DNA of 64,000 nt from Brevibacterium sp. CS2 (GCF_005280295.1 NZ_CP040020.1:2046001-2110000); one strand, 5' to 3'; shown: positions 18,631 to 27,091, counted from the stretch's first letter. Notes: generated by a model from the letters alone, not told the origin. Numbers and translations: made by a program.

Positions 18631-18636
18631 GGTGGT

Positions 18637-19191
18637 ATGGAGGCACGAGAGGTCATCGCCGCACTCGCGGACGGCACGATCACGGTCCGGCGGTCGGCGC
18701 GCCGGCGCAAGACGATCTCGGTGAGCCGCGATCACGGCTCGTACGTCGTCGCGGTGCCCGCCCGGTACGACGTCGACCGCCATGCCGGTGACATCGGTTC
18801 GCTCATCGCGCGACTGGAGAAGCGCGCCCGCACCGCGCCCCGCGGCGACGCCGAGCTCGAACGCCTCGCAGCCGAGCTCAACGACCGCTGCTTCGACGAC
18901 GGGATCGCGCCCGCCTCGGTGCGCTGGGTGACGAACCAGCGCCATCGCTTCGCCTCGGCGACTTCGGCGACCCGGGAGATCCGGGTCTCCGACCGGCTGC
19001 GCGAGGTGCCGCGCTGGGTCCTCGAATCGGTGCTCGTCCACGAGCTCGCGCACCTGCGTGTGCCGGACCACTCGGCGGCGTTCACCGCGCTCACCCGCCG
19101 CCACCCGGACACCGACAGGGCCGAGGTCTTCCTCACCGGCTTCTCCTACGGGGAGACCGCGGCGGAGGCCTCTGCGCGTCACCGGGACTGA
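18637..19191 (+). CDS. YgjP/M48-like metallopeptidase family protein
   Basis: A 184-residue protein of the YgjP (DUF45) family of small zincin metallopeptidases. The zinc motif HELAH lies in VLVHELAHLRVPDH (about 132-145) and a likely third ligand is His in PDHSAAF. The N-terminal part (RRSARRRKTISVSRDHG) fits the family. No signal peptide, so cytosolic. Substrate unknown. The start is set by the ATG following a TAGGGT -10. It is flanked by the non-coding region on the left and a convergent Nudix gene on the right. Confidence 0.85.
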   Translation: MEAREVIAALADGTITVRRSARRRKTISVSRDHGSYVVAVPARYDVDRHAGDIGSLIARLEKRARTAPRGDAELERLAAELNDRCFDDGIAPASVRWVTNQRHRFASATSATREIRVSDRLREVPRWVLESVLVHELAHLRVPDHSAAFTALTRRHPDTDRAEVFLTGFSYGETAAEASARHRD

Positions 19192-19344
19192 GTCGCGCTG
19201 CCGGGTTCGTGGTGCGCCGCCGCGGCCGAGGAGCGCCGCCGGGTCGACGGCGCAGGGCCCGGACCGAGGTGGGTCGCCGGGATCGAGTCGCGGCACCGGC
19301 ACCTGGACCCGTGAGCAGGATCGGCCAGGGCACGAGGGAGCGGA

Positions 19345-19947
19345 TCAGGAGCGTCCCGCATCGACGGTGCGGGCGGAGTGTGCCGCCTCGAACAGTCCCG
19401 GCAGGCGGCCGGGCAGGTCGGGCAGGATGTTCTCCGGCAGCTCCTCGAGGTCGAACCATGCCACGGCGAGCGACTCCTCGGAGGCGCTCACCGGCGCCGC
19501 TGCGTCCACCGACGCGCCGTAGACGACATCGCGGTGCACCCGGCACGCGCCGAAGGCCGCGGGCAGGCCGTGGACATGGAGGTCGATCGGGGCGGGGGAG
19601 AACCAGTCGACGCGGGTCAGGCCGGACTCCTCGAGGCACTCCCGCAGGGCCGCGGCCCGCAGCGAGGAGTCCGCGGCCTCGATGTGTCCGCCGAACTGCC
19701 CCCAGGCATCGGCCTTGCGGTGGTGGTGGAGGAGCACACGCCGGGCATCGAGGTCGAACACCACGCAGCTCGCGGTGAAGTGCTCGGGCCCGCCGTCGCG
19801 GTCGAGGGCGGCGGCCCCGGCCGAGGCGAGGAAGGCCCGGGCCGCAGCCTGTTCATCGATCCGGTCGGCAGGCGCGGGCCACGAGCGCAGCTCGCGCGCC
19901 GCGAGCTGTGTGCGGGCCCCCGGGGCGCTGCCGCCGGTGGGCGTCAC
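19345..19947 (-). CDS. Nudix hydrolase
   Basis: A 200-residue single-domain Nudix protein. The Nudix box reads GGHIEAADSSLRAAALRECL followed by EESGL; the second half (REnnEEnG) is intact, while the position of the first conserved Glu is Asp, a change I believe is tolerated in related actinobacterial members. The substrate cannot be predicted. The GTG start overlaps the stop of the DUF2342 gene by 4 nt (GTGA), so translation is coupled to that gene. Confidence 0.85.
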   Translation of the reverse strand: MTPTGGSAPGARTQLAARELRSWPAPADRIDEQAAARAFLASAGAAALDRDGGPEHFTASCVVFDLDARRVLLHHHRKADAWGQFGGHIEAADSSLRAAALRECLEESGLTRVDWFSPAPIDLHVHGLPAAFGACRVHRDVVYGASVDAAAPVSASEESLAVAWFDLEELPENILPDLPGRLPGLFEAAHSARTVDAGRS

Positions 19948-21491
19948 GGGGACGGCGGGGTGGAGCCGCTGGGACGATCGTCGTCCCCGTCGCCGGGGTC
20001 GCCGCCGTCGGCGGGGCCGTCCCCGGCCGCGGAAGCATGGCCATCGTCCGGGGTGGATGCATCCGTGCTCGGGGCGGCAGCTGCGTCGGCGGGGCCGGTG
20101 GTCGGCGAACCGGTGTCGTCGTCACCAGCGGAGCCGGCGCCCTCGTCGGCGAGCAGCCGGGCGAGCGCCTCGTCCATCGAGGAGTCCGTCGACCATTCCT
20201 GGCTGCGACGCTCGCGGTAGCCCAGCGGGTCGTCGAGGTCCTGCGTCGTCGGCAGCAGGTCCGGGTGGTTGAATACCGCGTCGCGCGCCTCGGGCCCCTC
20301 GGTCTGCTCGAGGTAGGAGAACAGCGCCGCGGCATCGCGGAGCCGGGCCGGGCGCAGGTCCATGCCGACGAGCTGGGCGAAGGTCCGGTCCGCCGCACCC
20401 TCGGTGGCCTGGCGCTCGCGGAGCGCCTCGCGGATGGTGTCGCGCGAGCCGAGCTGTGCGCACGCCCGGTAGGCCACGACATCGGCCCAGCCGGCGATCA
20501 CCGACAGGAGGTTCTGCAGGCTGGTGAGCGCCTGCTGCTGAGCCTCGGTGGGTTTCGGGTCGAACAGGCCGCGGCGGATCTCCTCGCTCATCTCCTGCAT
20601 GCGGCTGGGATCGATCGAGCCGGCCATGCCCTGGATCCGATCGAGGTCGAGCTCGATCCCGGAGGCGTACTTGCTCAGCGCGGTCTCCACGTGGCCGGCG
20701 AGCCAGGGGGAGCGCTTGAACAGCCAGAGGAGTGCGAGCTCGCGCACGGCGAGGTGGATGCGCAGCTCGGTGGCCTCGACGCCGATCTCGGAGGCCGCAC
20801 CGGTGATGTTCGCCTCGACGAGAGCGGGCCGGCTGCCCTTGATGAGCGGCAGGCCGTACTCGGTGCCGCTGAGCACGGAGCCCGACAGCGCGCCGAGCGC
20901 CTCGCCCAGCTGCATGCCGAACATCGACTCGCTCATCGAGGTGAACATCTGCCCGGCGCCGGCGAGCATCGGCTTGAGCTCCTCGGGCGCCTGCTCGGCG
21001 ATGCTCGCGGTGAGCGCGGAGGACATGTTCGACTGGATCGGCCGCACCAACCGCTGCCAGCCCTCGAAGGTCTGCTCGACCCACTCGCGGCGGGTCAGTG
21101 CGATCGCTTCCGGAACGCCGACGGCGGAGGTCGTGACGTCCTCGAGCCAGAGCTCCGCGAGGCGGAACGCGTCGTGGGAGGCACGGGTGACCTCGTCGGT
21201 GACCTCCGGGTCGGGCTGCGGGATGTGCTGCTCGGCCGCGCGCCTGCCCCCGGTCTGCGAACCGCCGGAGAGCATGCCCTGGAGCTGCTGCATGATGCCG
21301 CCGAGCATCGCCGGATCGAACGGGAGGCCGCCGGGGCCCGCCTGTCCGGCCGAACCTGACTGCCCGCCCGAACCTGACTGCCCGAAGGCGCCGCCCATCT
21401 GGCCGCCGGGACCGAAGAGCATCCCGAAGATGTTGCCGAGCGGGTCGTTGTTGTCGTCGGGCTGGTCGCCTTCGCGGTTCTTGTCGGTCAT
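19944..21491 (-). CDS. DUF2342 (Zinicin_2-like) family protein, active-site motif altered
   Basis: A 515-residue protein of the actinobacterial putative zinc metalloprotease family (counterpart of Rv3195). The N-terminus is Gly/Gln rich (about 25-60) and the C-terminal 90 residues are acidic and disordered. Conserved landmarks are present: HDAFRLAELWL, PWLAGHVETALSKYASGIELDL and FAQLVGMDLRPARLRDAAALF. I see no HExxH. The stretch RELALLWLF stands where I recall REAAHxRLF in relatives, so the histidine is missing. It is therefore doubtful that this copy is a protease. It heads a two-gene unit with the Nudix hydrolase. Confidence 0.78.
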   Translation of the reverse strand: MTDKNREGDQPDDNNDPLGNIFGMLFGPGGQMGGAFGQSGSGGQSGSAGQAGPGGLPFDPAMLGGIMQQLQGMLSGGSQTGGRRAAEQHIPQPDPEVTDEVTRASHDAFRLAELWLEDVTTSAVGVPEAIALTRREWVEQTFEGWQRLVRPIQSNMSSALTASIAEQAPEELKPMLAGAGQMFTSMSESMFGMQLGEALGALSGSVLSGTEYGLPLIKGSRPALVEANITGAASEIGVEATELRIHLAVRELALLWLFKRSPWLAGHVETALSKYASGIELDLDRIQGMAGSIDPSRMQEMSEEIRRGLFDPKPTEAQQQALTSLQNLLSVIAGWADVVAYRACAQLGSRDTIREALRERQATEGAADRTFAQLVGMDLRPARLRDAAALFSYLEQTEGPEARDAVFNHPDLLPTTQDLDDPLGYRERRSQEWSTDSSMDEALARLLADEGAGSAGDDDTGSPTTGPADAAAAPSTDASTPDDGHASAAGDGPADGGDPGDGDDDRPSGSTPPSP

Positions 21492-21793
21492 GCCATTCCC
21501 TCGGTCGTCCGCGGAGCCTCGGCTCCACTGATGTGCTGGTCGGTGCTGCTCGCGGTGCGCGCGTGCCGCGTGCCGTGCACGGGCGGCGCGCTGGTGCTGT
21601 GCTGTGCGCGGTGCGCGATCCCGTGCGATCCACGGGCCTGCTGAGAAGCCTAACGAGCGAAGCTGGTCAAACCTTCCGAACCGGGGGCGCGAATCGCCGG
21701 TGTCCGCCCGTGGCTGAATCGCCGCCCGGGCTGCGTGGGGCGCCGAGGCCCGGTCACGATTGGGTCACCGCGATCGCCGTGGCCTACACTTCA
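21492..21793. other. Intergenic region left of the IS element
   Basis: About 300 bp upstream of the DUF2342 gene. No coding sequence is seen. Its right end holds the promoter that would have served the rightward protease gene before IS insertion. Confidence 0.5.
21760..21790 (+). promoter_or_regulatory. Promoter stranded by IS insertion (TTGGGT/TACACT)
   Basis: TACACT (21785-21790) is a good -10, with TTGGGT about 19 bp upstream as a weak -35. The predicted start point falls at the CTAG target site of the IS element. If the IS is removed in thought, the -10 lies about 35 nt before the GTG of the PDZ/Lon-like protease. Confidence 0.5.
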
Positions 21794-21797
21794 CTAG
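21794..21797. repeat. Target site duplication CTAG (left)
   Basis: CTAG is present here and at 22738-22741, flanking the IS. It fits the YTAR target of IS5-family IS427-group elements. Confidence 0.75.
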
Positions 21798-22342
21798 GGC
21801 GTGTCCGATAAATGGTGTAGCCACGCAATAGCCGCGTTGAGTACGACTGCTGCGCGGTAGACGATGGCGAGTTTGTCGTAGCGGGTGGCCAGGGCCCGCC
21901 ACTGCTTCAGGCGGCTGTAGCCGCGCTCGATGACGTTCCTGCCCCGGTACTTCTCGGCGTCGAACTTCGGCGGCCTGCCTCCCTTGGAGCCGCGGCGCTT
22001 GCGGTGGCCCTGTTGATCTTTCGGCTCGGGGATGACTGCTTCAATCCGGCGGCTGCGCAGGTAGGCACGATTGGCCCGCGAGGAGTACGCCTTATCGCCC
22101 AGCAGTGCTGTCGGCCGGGTGCGGGCGCTACCGAGTCCGGGGCGCTGGACCCGCAGCTGATCCATGAGCGGGATGAGCATCGGGCAGTCGCCGTCCTGGC
22201 CGGCGGTGCACACGGTGACCAACGGCAGTCCGTGGCCGTCGACGAGCTGATGGGTCTTTGTCGACAGCCCACCCCGGGACCGGCCCAGCGCGTGGTCAGG
22301 CGGCTCGACGTCCGGATTCGTGTAGTTCGACGAATCCCTTTT
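21794..22342 (-). CDS. IS5-family transposase, orfB (C-terminal DDE part)
   Basis: Carries the second catalytic part of the DDE transposase: LGRSRGGLSTKTHQLVDGHG, GDKAYSSR, and the C-terminal signature YRGRNVIERGYSRLKQWR holding the catalytic Glu. The open frame begins just after a TAA at the A6 tract and has no good start codon until an internal GTG at 22222, so it is probably expressed as a fusion with orfA. Its TAG stop is formed with the flanking CTAG target duplication rather than by the element alone. Confidence 0.8.
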   Translation of the reverse strand, partial: KRDSSNYTNPDVEPPDHALGRSRGGLSTKTHQLVDGHGLPLVTVCTAGQDGDCPMLIPLMDQLRVQRPGLGSARTRPTALLGDKAYSSRANRAYLRSRRIEAVIPEPKDQQGHRKRRGSKGGRPPKFDAEKYRGRNVIERGYSRLKQWRALATRYDKLAIVYRAAVVLNAAIAWLHHLSDTP

Positions 22343-22737
22343 TTAGGCGCGTGATGTTCGTTGAGTGTTGATGAGCACGCGCGATCGTGGAGTCCACCGA
22401 CAGCGACCAGTCGAGCTCGCCGGCAGCGTCAGCGTGAGCGGTCAAGCGGGCCAGCGCGGTGTCCCAGGTGCCGTCGCCGGCCATCCGGCGATGCCAGGTC
22501 CATACCGTCTGCCACTTGCCGAACGTCTCGGGCAGGTCCCGCCAGGCGATCCCGCATCGGTAGCGGTAGATGATGCCCTCGACCATCTGGCGGGCATCAG
22601 CGAAGGGCCGGCCCCTGCGGCCGGTCGGAGCAGGCAGCAAGTCAGCAATCAGCGACCATTGAGCATCCGTGAGCAGTTGGAATCTCGACATGCTCCCAGG
22701 CTCTCAGCCAGCGAACCACATCATTGTCAGACACGCC
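21798..22737 (-). mobile_element. IS5-family (IS427-group-like) insertion sequence
   Basis: A 940-bp element with two overlapping transposase frames on the minus strand. The ends are imperfect inverted repeats: the left end begins GGCGTGTCCGATAAATG and the right end, read inward, begins GGCGTGTCTGACAATG. Flanking CTAG direct repeats mark a simple insertion, and because they are identical the insertion may be recent. It lies in the intergenic region between the divergent DUF2342 and PDZ/Lon-like protease genes and separates the latter from its promoter. Confidence 0.9.
22296..22691 (-). CDS. IS5-family transposase, orfA (N-terminal part)
   Basis: A 131-residue product starting MSRFQLLTDAQWSLIADLLP with the DUF4096-type domain (IIYRYRCGIAWRDLPE) and the first catalytic Asp in SLSVDSTIARAHQH. 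The frame leaves the conserved alignment at an A6 tract (22339-22344, minus strand AAAAAAGGG) and ends soon after. The conserved continuation is in the +1 frame (orfB). Losing one A in the tract, or a +1 shift, would restore one transposase of about 300 residues. A classic -1 slip at this tract would enter the wrong frame. Confidence 0.85.
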   Translation of the reverse strand: MSRFQLLTDAQWSLIADLLPAPTGRRGRPFADARQMVEGIIYRYRCGIAWRDLPETFGKWQTVWTWHRRMAGDGTWDTALARLTAHADAAGELDWSLSVDSTIARAHQHSTNITRLKKGFVELHESGRRAA

Positions 22738-22741
22738 CTAG
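22738..22741. repeat. Target site duplication CTAG (right)
   Basis: Copy of the left CTAG, immediately outside the right terminal inverted repeat. Confidence 0.75.
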
Positions 22742-22766
22742 AGCCGAGACCGAAAGGAACCCCTGC

Positions 22767-23876
22767 GTGAGCGAGCCTGCCGTCACCGGCCCCGAAGCGC
22801 CCGCGCGGTCGCGCCGGAAGCGGTCCGACGGCACCATCGTCTCGGGGATCGTCACGTATCTCCTCGTGCTCGTCGCGGCCCTCGTCCCGGTTCCCTATCT
22901 CATCCAGATGCCCGGTCCTGTCGTCAACACCCTCGAACCCGTCGAGGGCGACGAGCTCATCACGATCACCGGCACCGAGACCTACGAGGCCGAGGGCACG
23001 CTCGACCTCCTCACCGTCGCCGTCGCCGGCGGGCCCGGCCGCAGCCTCAACGCCTCCCAGGTGCTCCGCTCCGTCGTCAGCGCCGAGGACACCGTGGTGC
23101 CGACCGAGGCGTACTATCCGCTGACCACCACGCGGGAGGACGTCACCGGGCAGAACGCCGCCGAGATGGCTTCATCCCAGGACACCGCCACGGCCGCCGC
23201 GCTCGGCGAGCTCGGCATCGACTACCGCTCCGTCATCACCGTGGCCGAGGTCGTCCCCGGTTCGGCGGCCGACGGCCAGGTGCAGCCGGGGGACATCATC
23301 ACCGCCGTCGACGGTGCGGAGATCGGCGGCGACGAGGCCGCCGCGCAGACCGTGGCCGACGCCGTGCGGGCCTCCGAGGGCACGGTCGTCCTCGGCCTGG
23401 AGCGCGCCGGGGAGCCGCTCGACGTCGAGGTCGCCCCGGTGGAGGCGCACGGCCAGAAGATGATCGGCGTGACGATGACGCAGGCCTTCGACTTCCCGTT
23501 CGACGTCACCTTCAACGTCGAGGGGATCGGCGGACCGTCGGCGGGGACGATCTTCGCCCTCGCGATCATCGACGAGCTCACCCCGGGCAACCTCACCGGG
23601 GACCGGGCGATCGCCGGCACCGGGGCGATCAGCCCCGACGGCACCGTGGCCCCGATCGGAGGCGCCCGCCAGAAGGTGTCCGCCGCCGCGGAGTCGGGCG
23701 CCGAGTTCTTCCTGTCCCCGACCGACAACTGCGCCGAGGTGCTCGGCGCCCGGGGTGCCGACGCACTCACCGTCGTCGCCGTGGGCACCCTCTCAGAAGC
23801 TCATTCCGCGGTGCAGTACATCGCCGCGGACCGTACCGGGAACCTGCCGTCCTGCCAGGACGCCGCGGCCAACTGA
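22767..23876 (+). CDS. Membrane-anchored PDZ and Lon-like serine protease
   Basis: A 369-residue membrane-anchored protease of the actinobacterial YlbL/Rv3194c type. One N-terminal transmembrane helix (about 27-48) is followed by a PDZ domain (about 145-230, EVVPGSAADGQVQPGD) and a Lon-type peptidase domain with the Ser-Lys dyad: Ser in GGPSAGT (about 257) and Lys in ARQKVSAA (about 302). Predicted extracytoplasmic. The GTG start has AAGGA 8 nt upstream. The IS element ends only 29 bp upstream, so the native promoter is displaced. UPF0182 follows 28 bp downstream. Confidence 0.9.
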   Translation: MSEPAVTGPEAPARSRRKRSDGTIVSGIVTYLLVLVAALVPVPYLIQMPGPVVNTLEPVEGDELITITGTETYEAEGTLDLLTVAVAGGPGRSLNASQVLRSVVSAEDTVVPTEAYYPLTTTREDVTGQNAAEMASSQDTATAAALGELGIDYRSVITVAEVVPGSAADGQVQPGDIITAVDGAEIGGDEAAAQTVADAVRASEGTVVLGLERAGEPLDVEVAPVEAHGQKMIGVTMTQAFDFPFDVTFNVEGIGGPSAGTIFALAIIDELTPGNLTGDRAIAGTGAISPDGTVAPIGGARQKVSAAAESGAEFFLSPTDNCAEVLGARGADALTVVAVGTLSEAHSAVQYIAADRTGNLPSCQDAAAN

Positions 23877-23904
23877 TGTCCGACGCTGCTAGGAAAGGAC
23901 ACGC

Positions 23905-26874
23905 GTGACCTTCGCTGCCCCACCAGGAGGCCGTTCGACCGGCATGAAGCCGAAGAAGCCCTCACCGCTCATGCTCACCCTCATCGCGGTCGCGGTGCTG
24001 CTCGTGCTCTTCGTGATCTTCGCGCAGGTCTACACCGAGGTGCTGTGGTTCGACCAGCTCGGCGTGCTCTCCGTCTACGCCACCGAGTGGATCACCAAGG
24101 TCGTCCTCTTCGTCATCGGCTTCCTCGTCATGGCGGTGCCGGTGTGGTACTGCCTGCGGATCGCCCACCGGAACCGTCCGGTCTACGCGCCCGTCACCCC
24201 GCGCCAGGAGAACCTCGACCGGTACCGCGAGGCCGTCGAGCCGCTGCGCCGGATGATGACGATCGCGCTGCCGGCCGTGCTCGGCCTGCTCGGCGGCGTC
24301 GCGCTCTCGGCGGCCTGGACCCAGGCCCTCATGGTCCTCAACGCCACCCCCTTCGGCACTCCGGACCCGCAGTTCGGCCACGACGTGTCCTTCTACGTCT
24401 TCGTCCTCCCGGTGATCCGGGTGGCGCTCGACTTCCTCGGCATGGTGACGCTGCTCGCCTTCATCGCCTCGGTCGTCTCCCACTACCTGTTCGGCGGCAT
24501 CCGTCCCGGCGAGGAGCGCGGTCTCCACCTGACCAGGACCGCGCGCGTGCAGCTCGCGATCACCGCCGCGCTGCTGCTGCTCGTGCAGGCCGGCCGGCTC
24601 TTCGTGCTGCGCTACGAGAACCTCACCAACACCTCGGGGATCGTCACCGGTGCCACCTACACCGGGGACAACATCACGCTCCCGGCGATGCTCATCGTGT
24701 CGCTCGCGACCGTGGCGGTCGCGGTGCTGTTCGCCGCGAACGCCTTCGCGAACGTGTGGAAGCTGTCCGTGGTCGCGGTGATCATGCTCGTCGTGCTCGG
24801 CGGGATCTCGATCATCGGTCTGCCCGCCGGTGTCCAGCAGTTCCAGGTGCAGCCCTCGGAGCAGAGCCTCGAGAACGAATACATCCAGCGCAACATCGAT
24901 GCCACTCGCAGCGCCTACGGCATCGACGACGTCGAGGTCATCCCCTACAGCCCCACGGTCGAAGGGGAATCCGGTGCGCTGCGGGCCGACGCGGAGACCG
25001 CCGCCTCGGTGCGCCTGCTCGACCCGAACCTCGTTTCCGACACCTTCCGCCAGCTCCAGCAGCAGCGTCCCTTCTACGGCTTCCCCGAGCAGCTCGACGT
25101 CGATCGCTACGAGATCGACGGGCAGATGCAGGACACCGTGATCGCGCTGCGCGAGCTCAATCCCGGTTCCCAGGCGGATTCCTCGTGGCTCAACCAGGCC
25201 GTCGTCTACACCCACGGCTTCGGCGTCGTCGCCGCCTACGGCAACCAGCAGGGCAACGACGGGCAGCCGGCCTTCCTCGAGGCGAACATCCCGCCCACCG
25301 GTGAGCTCGGCGAGTACGAGCCGCGCATCTACTTCGGCGAGCGCTCCTCGCGCTATTCGATCGTCGGTGCGCCGGAGGACTCGGACCCGCGTGAGATCGA
25401 CTACCCGGCCGACGGCGAGGACGGCTCCGCCCAGGTCTACAACACCTTCTCCGGCGAGGGCGGCCCGGCGGTCGGCTCGTTCTTCCACCGCCTGCTCTAC
25501 GCGATCAAGTTCCAGGACGAGCAGATCGTCCTGTCCGATGCGCTCAACCCCGAATCGCAGATCCTCTACGAGCGGAACCCGCGCGAGCGGGTGCAGCGCG
25601 TCGCGCCGTTCCTCGAGGTCGACGGCGATCCCTACCCGGCTGTCATCGACGGGAAGATCAAGTGGATCGTCGACGCCTACACGACCTCGCCGGAGTACCC
25701 GTACTCCACGCCGCAGGTCCTCCAGGAGGCGACGCAGGACTCGAACACCGAGCGCTCCGGCGCCACCCAGGCGCTGCCACCGCAGCAGGTCAACTACATC
25801 CGCAACTCCGTCAAGGTCACCGTCGACGCCTTCGACGGGTCCGTCGACCTCTACGCCTGGGACGAGAAGGACCCCGTCCTGCAGACGTGGATGAAGATCT
25901 TCCCCGACCTCGTGCAGCCGGTGGAGAACATGAGCGCGGATCTCATGAGCCACGTGCGCTACCCCGAAGATCTCTTCAAGGTCCAGCGCTCCCTGCTCAC
26001 CCAGTACCACGTGGAGGACTCGAACTCGTTCTACACCGGGCAGGACTTCTGGACCCAGCCGCTCGACCCGACGGTCAACGCCGAGCGCAACCTCGTGCAG
26101 CCGCCGTACTACCTCACGCTGCGGATGCCCACCCAGGAGGCGCCGTCGTTCTCGCTGACCTCGTCGTTCATCCCGCGGCAGTCGAACGGGCAGACGCGCA
26201 ACAACCTCACCGGCTTCCTCGCCGCGTCCGCGGATGCGGGCTCGGAGGAGGGCGCGCCGAGCGAGGAGTACGGCAAGCTCAGGCTCCTCCAGCTGCCGCG
26301 CAACACGACGTTCCCCGGCCCCGGCCAGGCGCAGAACAACTTCAACACCGAGCCGGAGATCCAGACGAGCCTCAACCTGCTGCGGCAGGGCGAGTCCGAG
26401 GTGCAGAACGGCAACCTGCTCACGCTGCCGGTGGCCGGCGGTCTGCTCTATGTGCAGCCGGTCTACGTCCGCTCCGCGGGTGAGACCTCGTACCCGGTGC
26501 TCCAGCGTGTGCTCGTGGCCTTCGGCGAGGAGATCGGCTTCGCGCCGACCCTCGACGAGGCGCTCGACCAGGTGTTCGGCGGCGACTCCGGTGTGCAGGC
26601 CGGCGATGCCGACAAGGCCGGTCAGGCCACCGAGGACGAGGCGGGCACCGGTGCCGGTGAGGAGGGGGCCGGAGCGTCCGCCCCCGACGAGTCGGTGCAG
26701 GAGGCCCTCGACGAGGCGAAGCAGGCGATGGAGGATGCCGACCGGGCTCTCCAGGACGGCGACTTCGCCGCCTACGGCGAAGCGCAGGAGCGTCTCCGTC
26801 AGGCGCTCGAGCGCGCGCTCGAGGCCGAGCAGGGCCCGGCCGACGCCGAGGCGCCCGCCGAGGGCGAGGGCTGA
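23905..26874 (+). CDS. UPF0182 family membrane protein
   Basis: A 989-residue polytopic membrane protein. The first 310 residues contain about seven hydrophobic helices (for example LMLTLIAVAVLLVLFVIF near 22-40); residues 320-890 form a large domain probably outside the membrane. The C-terminal 90 residues are acidic and Ala/Glu rich, with a predicted coiled coil around ALDEAKQAMEDADRALQDGD. Function unknown in the family. The GTG start has AGGAAAGGA upstream. It follows the PDZ/Lon-like protease, as in mycobacteria, so it shares the fate of that transcript after the IS insertion. Confidence 0.92.
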   Translation: MTFAAPPGGRSTGMKPKKPSPLMLTLIAVAVLLVLFVIFAQVYTEVLWFDQLGVLSVYATEWITKVVLFVIGFLVMAVPVWYCLRIAHRNRPVYAPVTPRQENLDRYREAVEPLRRMMTIALPAVLGLLGGVALSAAWTQALMVLNATPFGTPDPQFGHDVSFYVFVLPVIRVALDFLGMVTLLAFIASVVSHYLFGGIRPGEERGLHLTRTARVQLAITAALLLLVQAGRLFVLRYENLTNTSGIVTGATYTGDNITLPAMLIVSLATVAVAVLFAANAFANVWKLSVVAVIMLVVLGGISIIGLPAGVQQFQVQPSEQSLENEYIQRNIDATRSAYGIDDVEVIPYSPTVEGESGALRADAETAASVRLLDPNLVSDTFRQLQQQRPFYGFPEQLDVDRYEIDGQMQDTVIALRELNPGSQADSSWLNQAVVYTHGFGVVAAYGNQQGNDGQPAFLEANIPPTGELGEYEPRIYFGERSSRYSIVGAPEDSDPREIDYPADGEDGSAQVYNTFSGEGGPAVGSFFHRLLYAIKFQDEQIVLSDALNPESQILYERNPRERVQRVAPFLEVDGDPYPAVIDGKIKWIVDAYTTSPEYPYSTPQVLQEATQDSNTERSGATQALPPQQVNYIRNSVKVTVDAFDGSVDLYAWDEKDPVLQTWMKIFPDLVQPVENMSADLMSHVRYPEDLFKVQRSLLTQYHVEDSNSFYTGQDFWTQPLDPTVNAERNLVQPPYYLTLRMPTQEAPSFSLTSSFIPRQSNGQTRNNLTGFLAASADAGSEEGAPSEEYGKLRLLQLPRNTTFPGPGQAQNNFNTEPEIQTSLNLLRQGESEVQNGNLLTLPVAGGLLYVQPVYVRSAGETSYPVLQRVLVAFGEEIGFAPTLDEALDQVFGGDSGVQAGDADKAGQATEDEAGTGAGEEGAGASAPDESVQEALDEAKQAMEDADRALQDGDFAAYGEAQERLRQALERALEAEQGPADAEAPAEGEG

Positions 26875-26931
26875 TCACTCGGGCCGATTCCGGACCGCTC
26901 CACGCGGTGAGGCAGATCACCGCCCGGCGAT

Positions 26932-26960
26932 TTGGTGGTCACCTGGCGTTCACGTATAGT
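26932..26960 (+). promoter_or_regulatory. tRNA-fMet promoter (TTGGTG-17-TATAGT)
   Basis: TTGGTG and TATAGT are spaced by 17 bp; the -10 ends 11 nt before the mature tRNA 5' end. Confidence 0.6.
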
Positions 26961-26971
26961 TGAGAACGCAT

Positions 26972-27048
26972 CGCGGGGTGGAGCAGTTCGGTAGCTCGCC
27001 GGGCTCATAACCCGGAGGTCGGAGGTTCAAATCCTCCCCCCGCCACCA
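26972..27048 (+). tRNA. Initiator tRNA-Met (CAT)
   Basis: A 77-nt cloverleaf with anticodon CAT in loop CTCATAA. It is the initiator: position 1 (C) faces C at 72, leaving the acceptor end unpaired, and the anticodon stem carries the three consecutive G-C pairs GGG/CCC. The T loop is TTCAAAT and the CCA end is encoded. Confidence 0.95.
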
Positions 27049-27055
27049 AGTGGGA

Positions 27056-27091
27056 GATTCCCCCGGTTCCGGAGACGGAACCGGGGGAATC
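27056..27091 (+). terminator. Hairpin terminator after tRNA-fMet
   Basis: A perfect 15-bp stem (GATTCCCCCGGTTCC and complement) with a 6-nt loop, directly downstream of the tRNA. Confidence 0.75.

Larger units (their letters stand above)
18084..18636. other. Non-coding region with promoter and DnaA-box-like motifs
   Basis: This 553-bp gap holds no gene I can defend. It contains a leftward promoter (18334-18362) with a roughly 240-nt leader before the ThiF-like gene, a perfect DnaA box (TTATCCACA on the minus strand, 18151-18159) and three near matches at 18382-18390, 18425-18433 and 18437-18445. In mycobacteria whiB7 occupies this neighbourhood; no WhiB cysteine cluster is present here. A 63-codon open frame on the minus strand (18110-18301) lacks a ribosome binding site and family signature. 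Confidence 0.5.

Noticed and set aside
22724..22760. Outward promoter from the right IS end
   Set aside because: TTGTCA is a fair -35, but no TANNNT lies 16-19 bp downstream.
23962..26010. 682-codon minus-strand frame opposite UPF0182
   Set aside because: Shadow of the sense gene; Asp/Glu/His/Val-rich composition is typical of antisense frames in GC-rich DNA.
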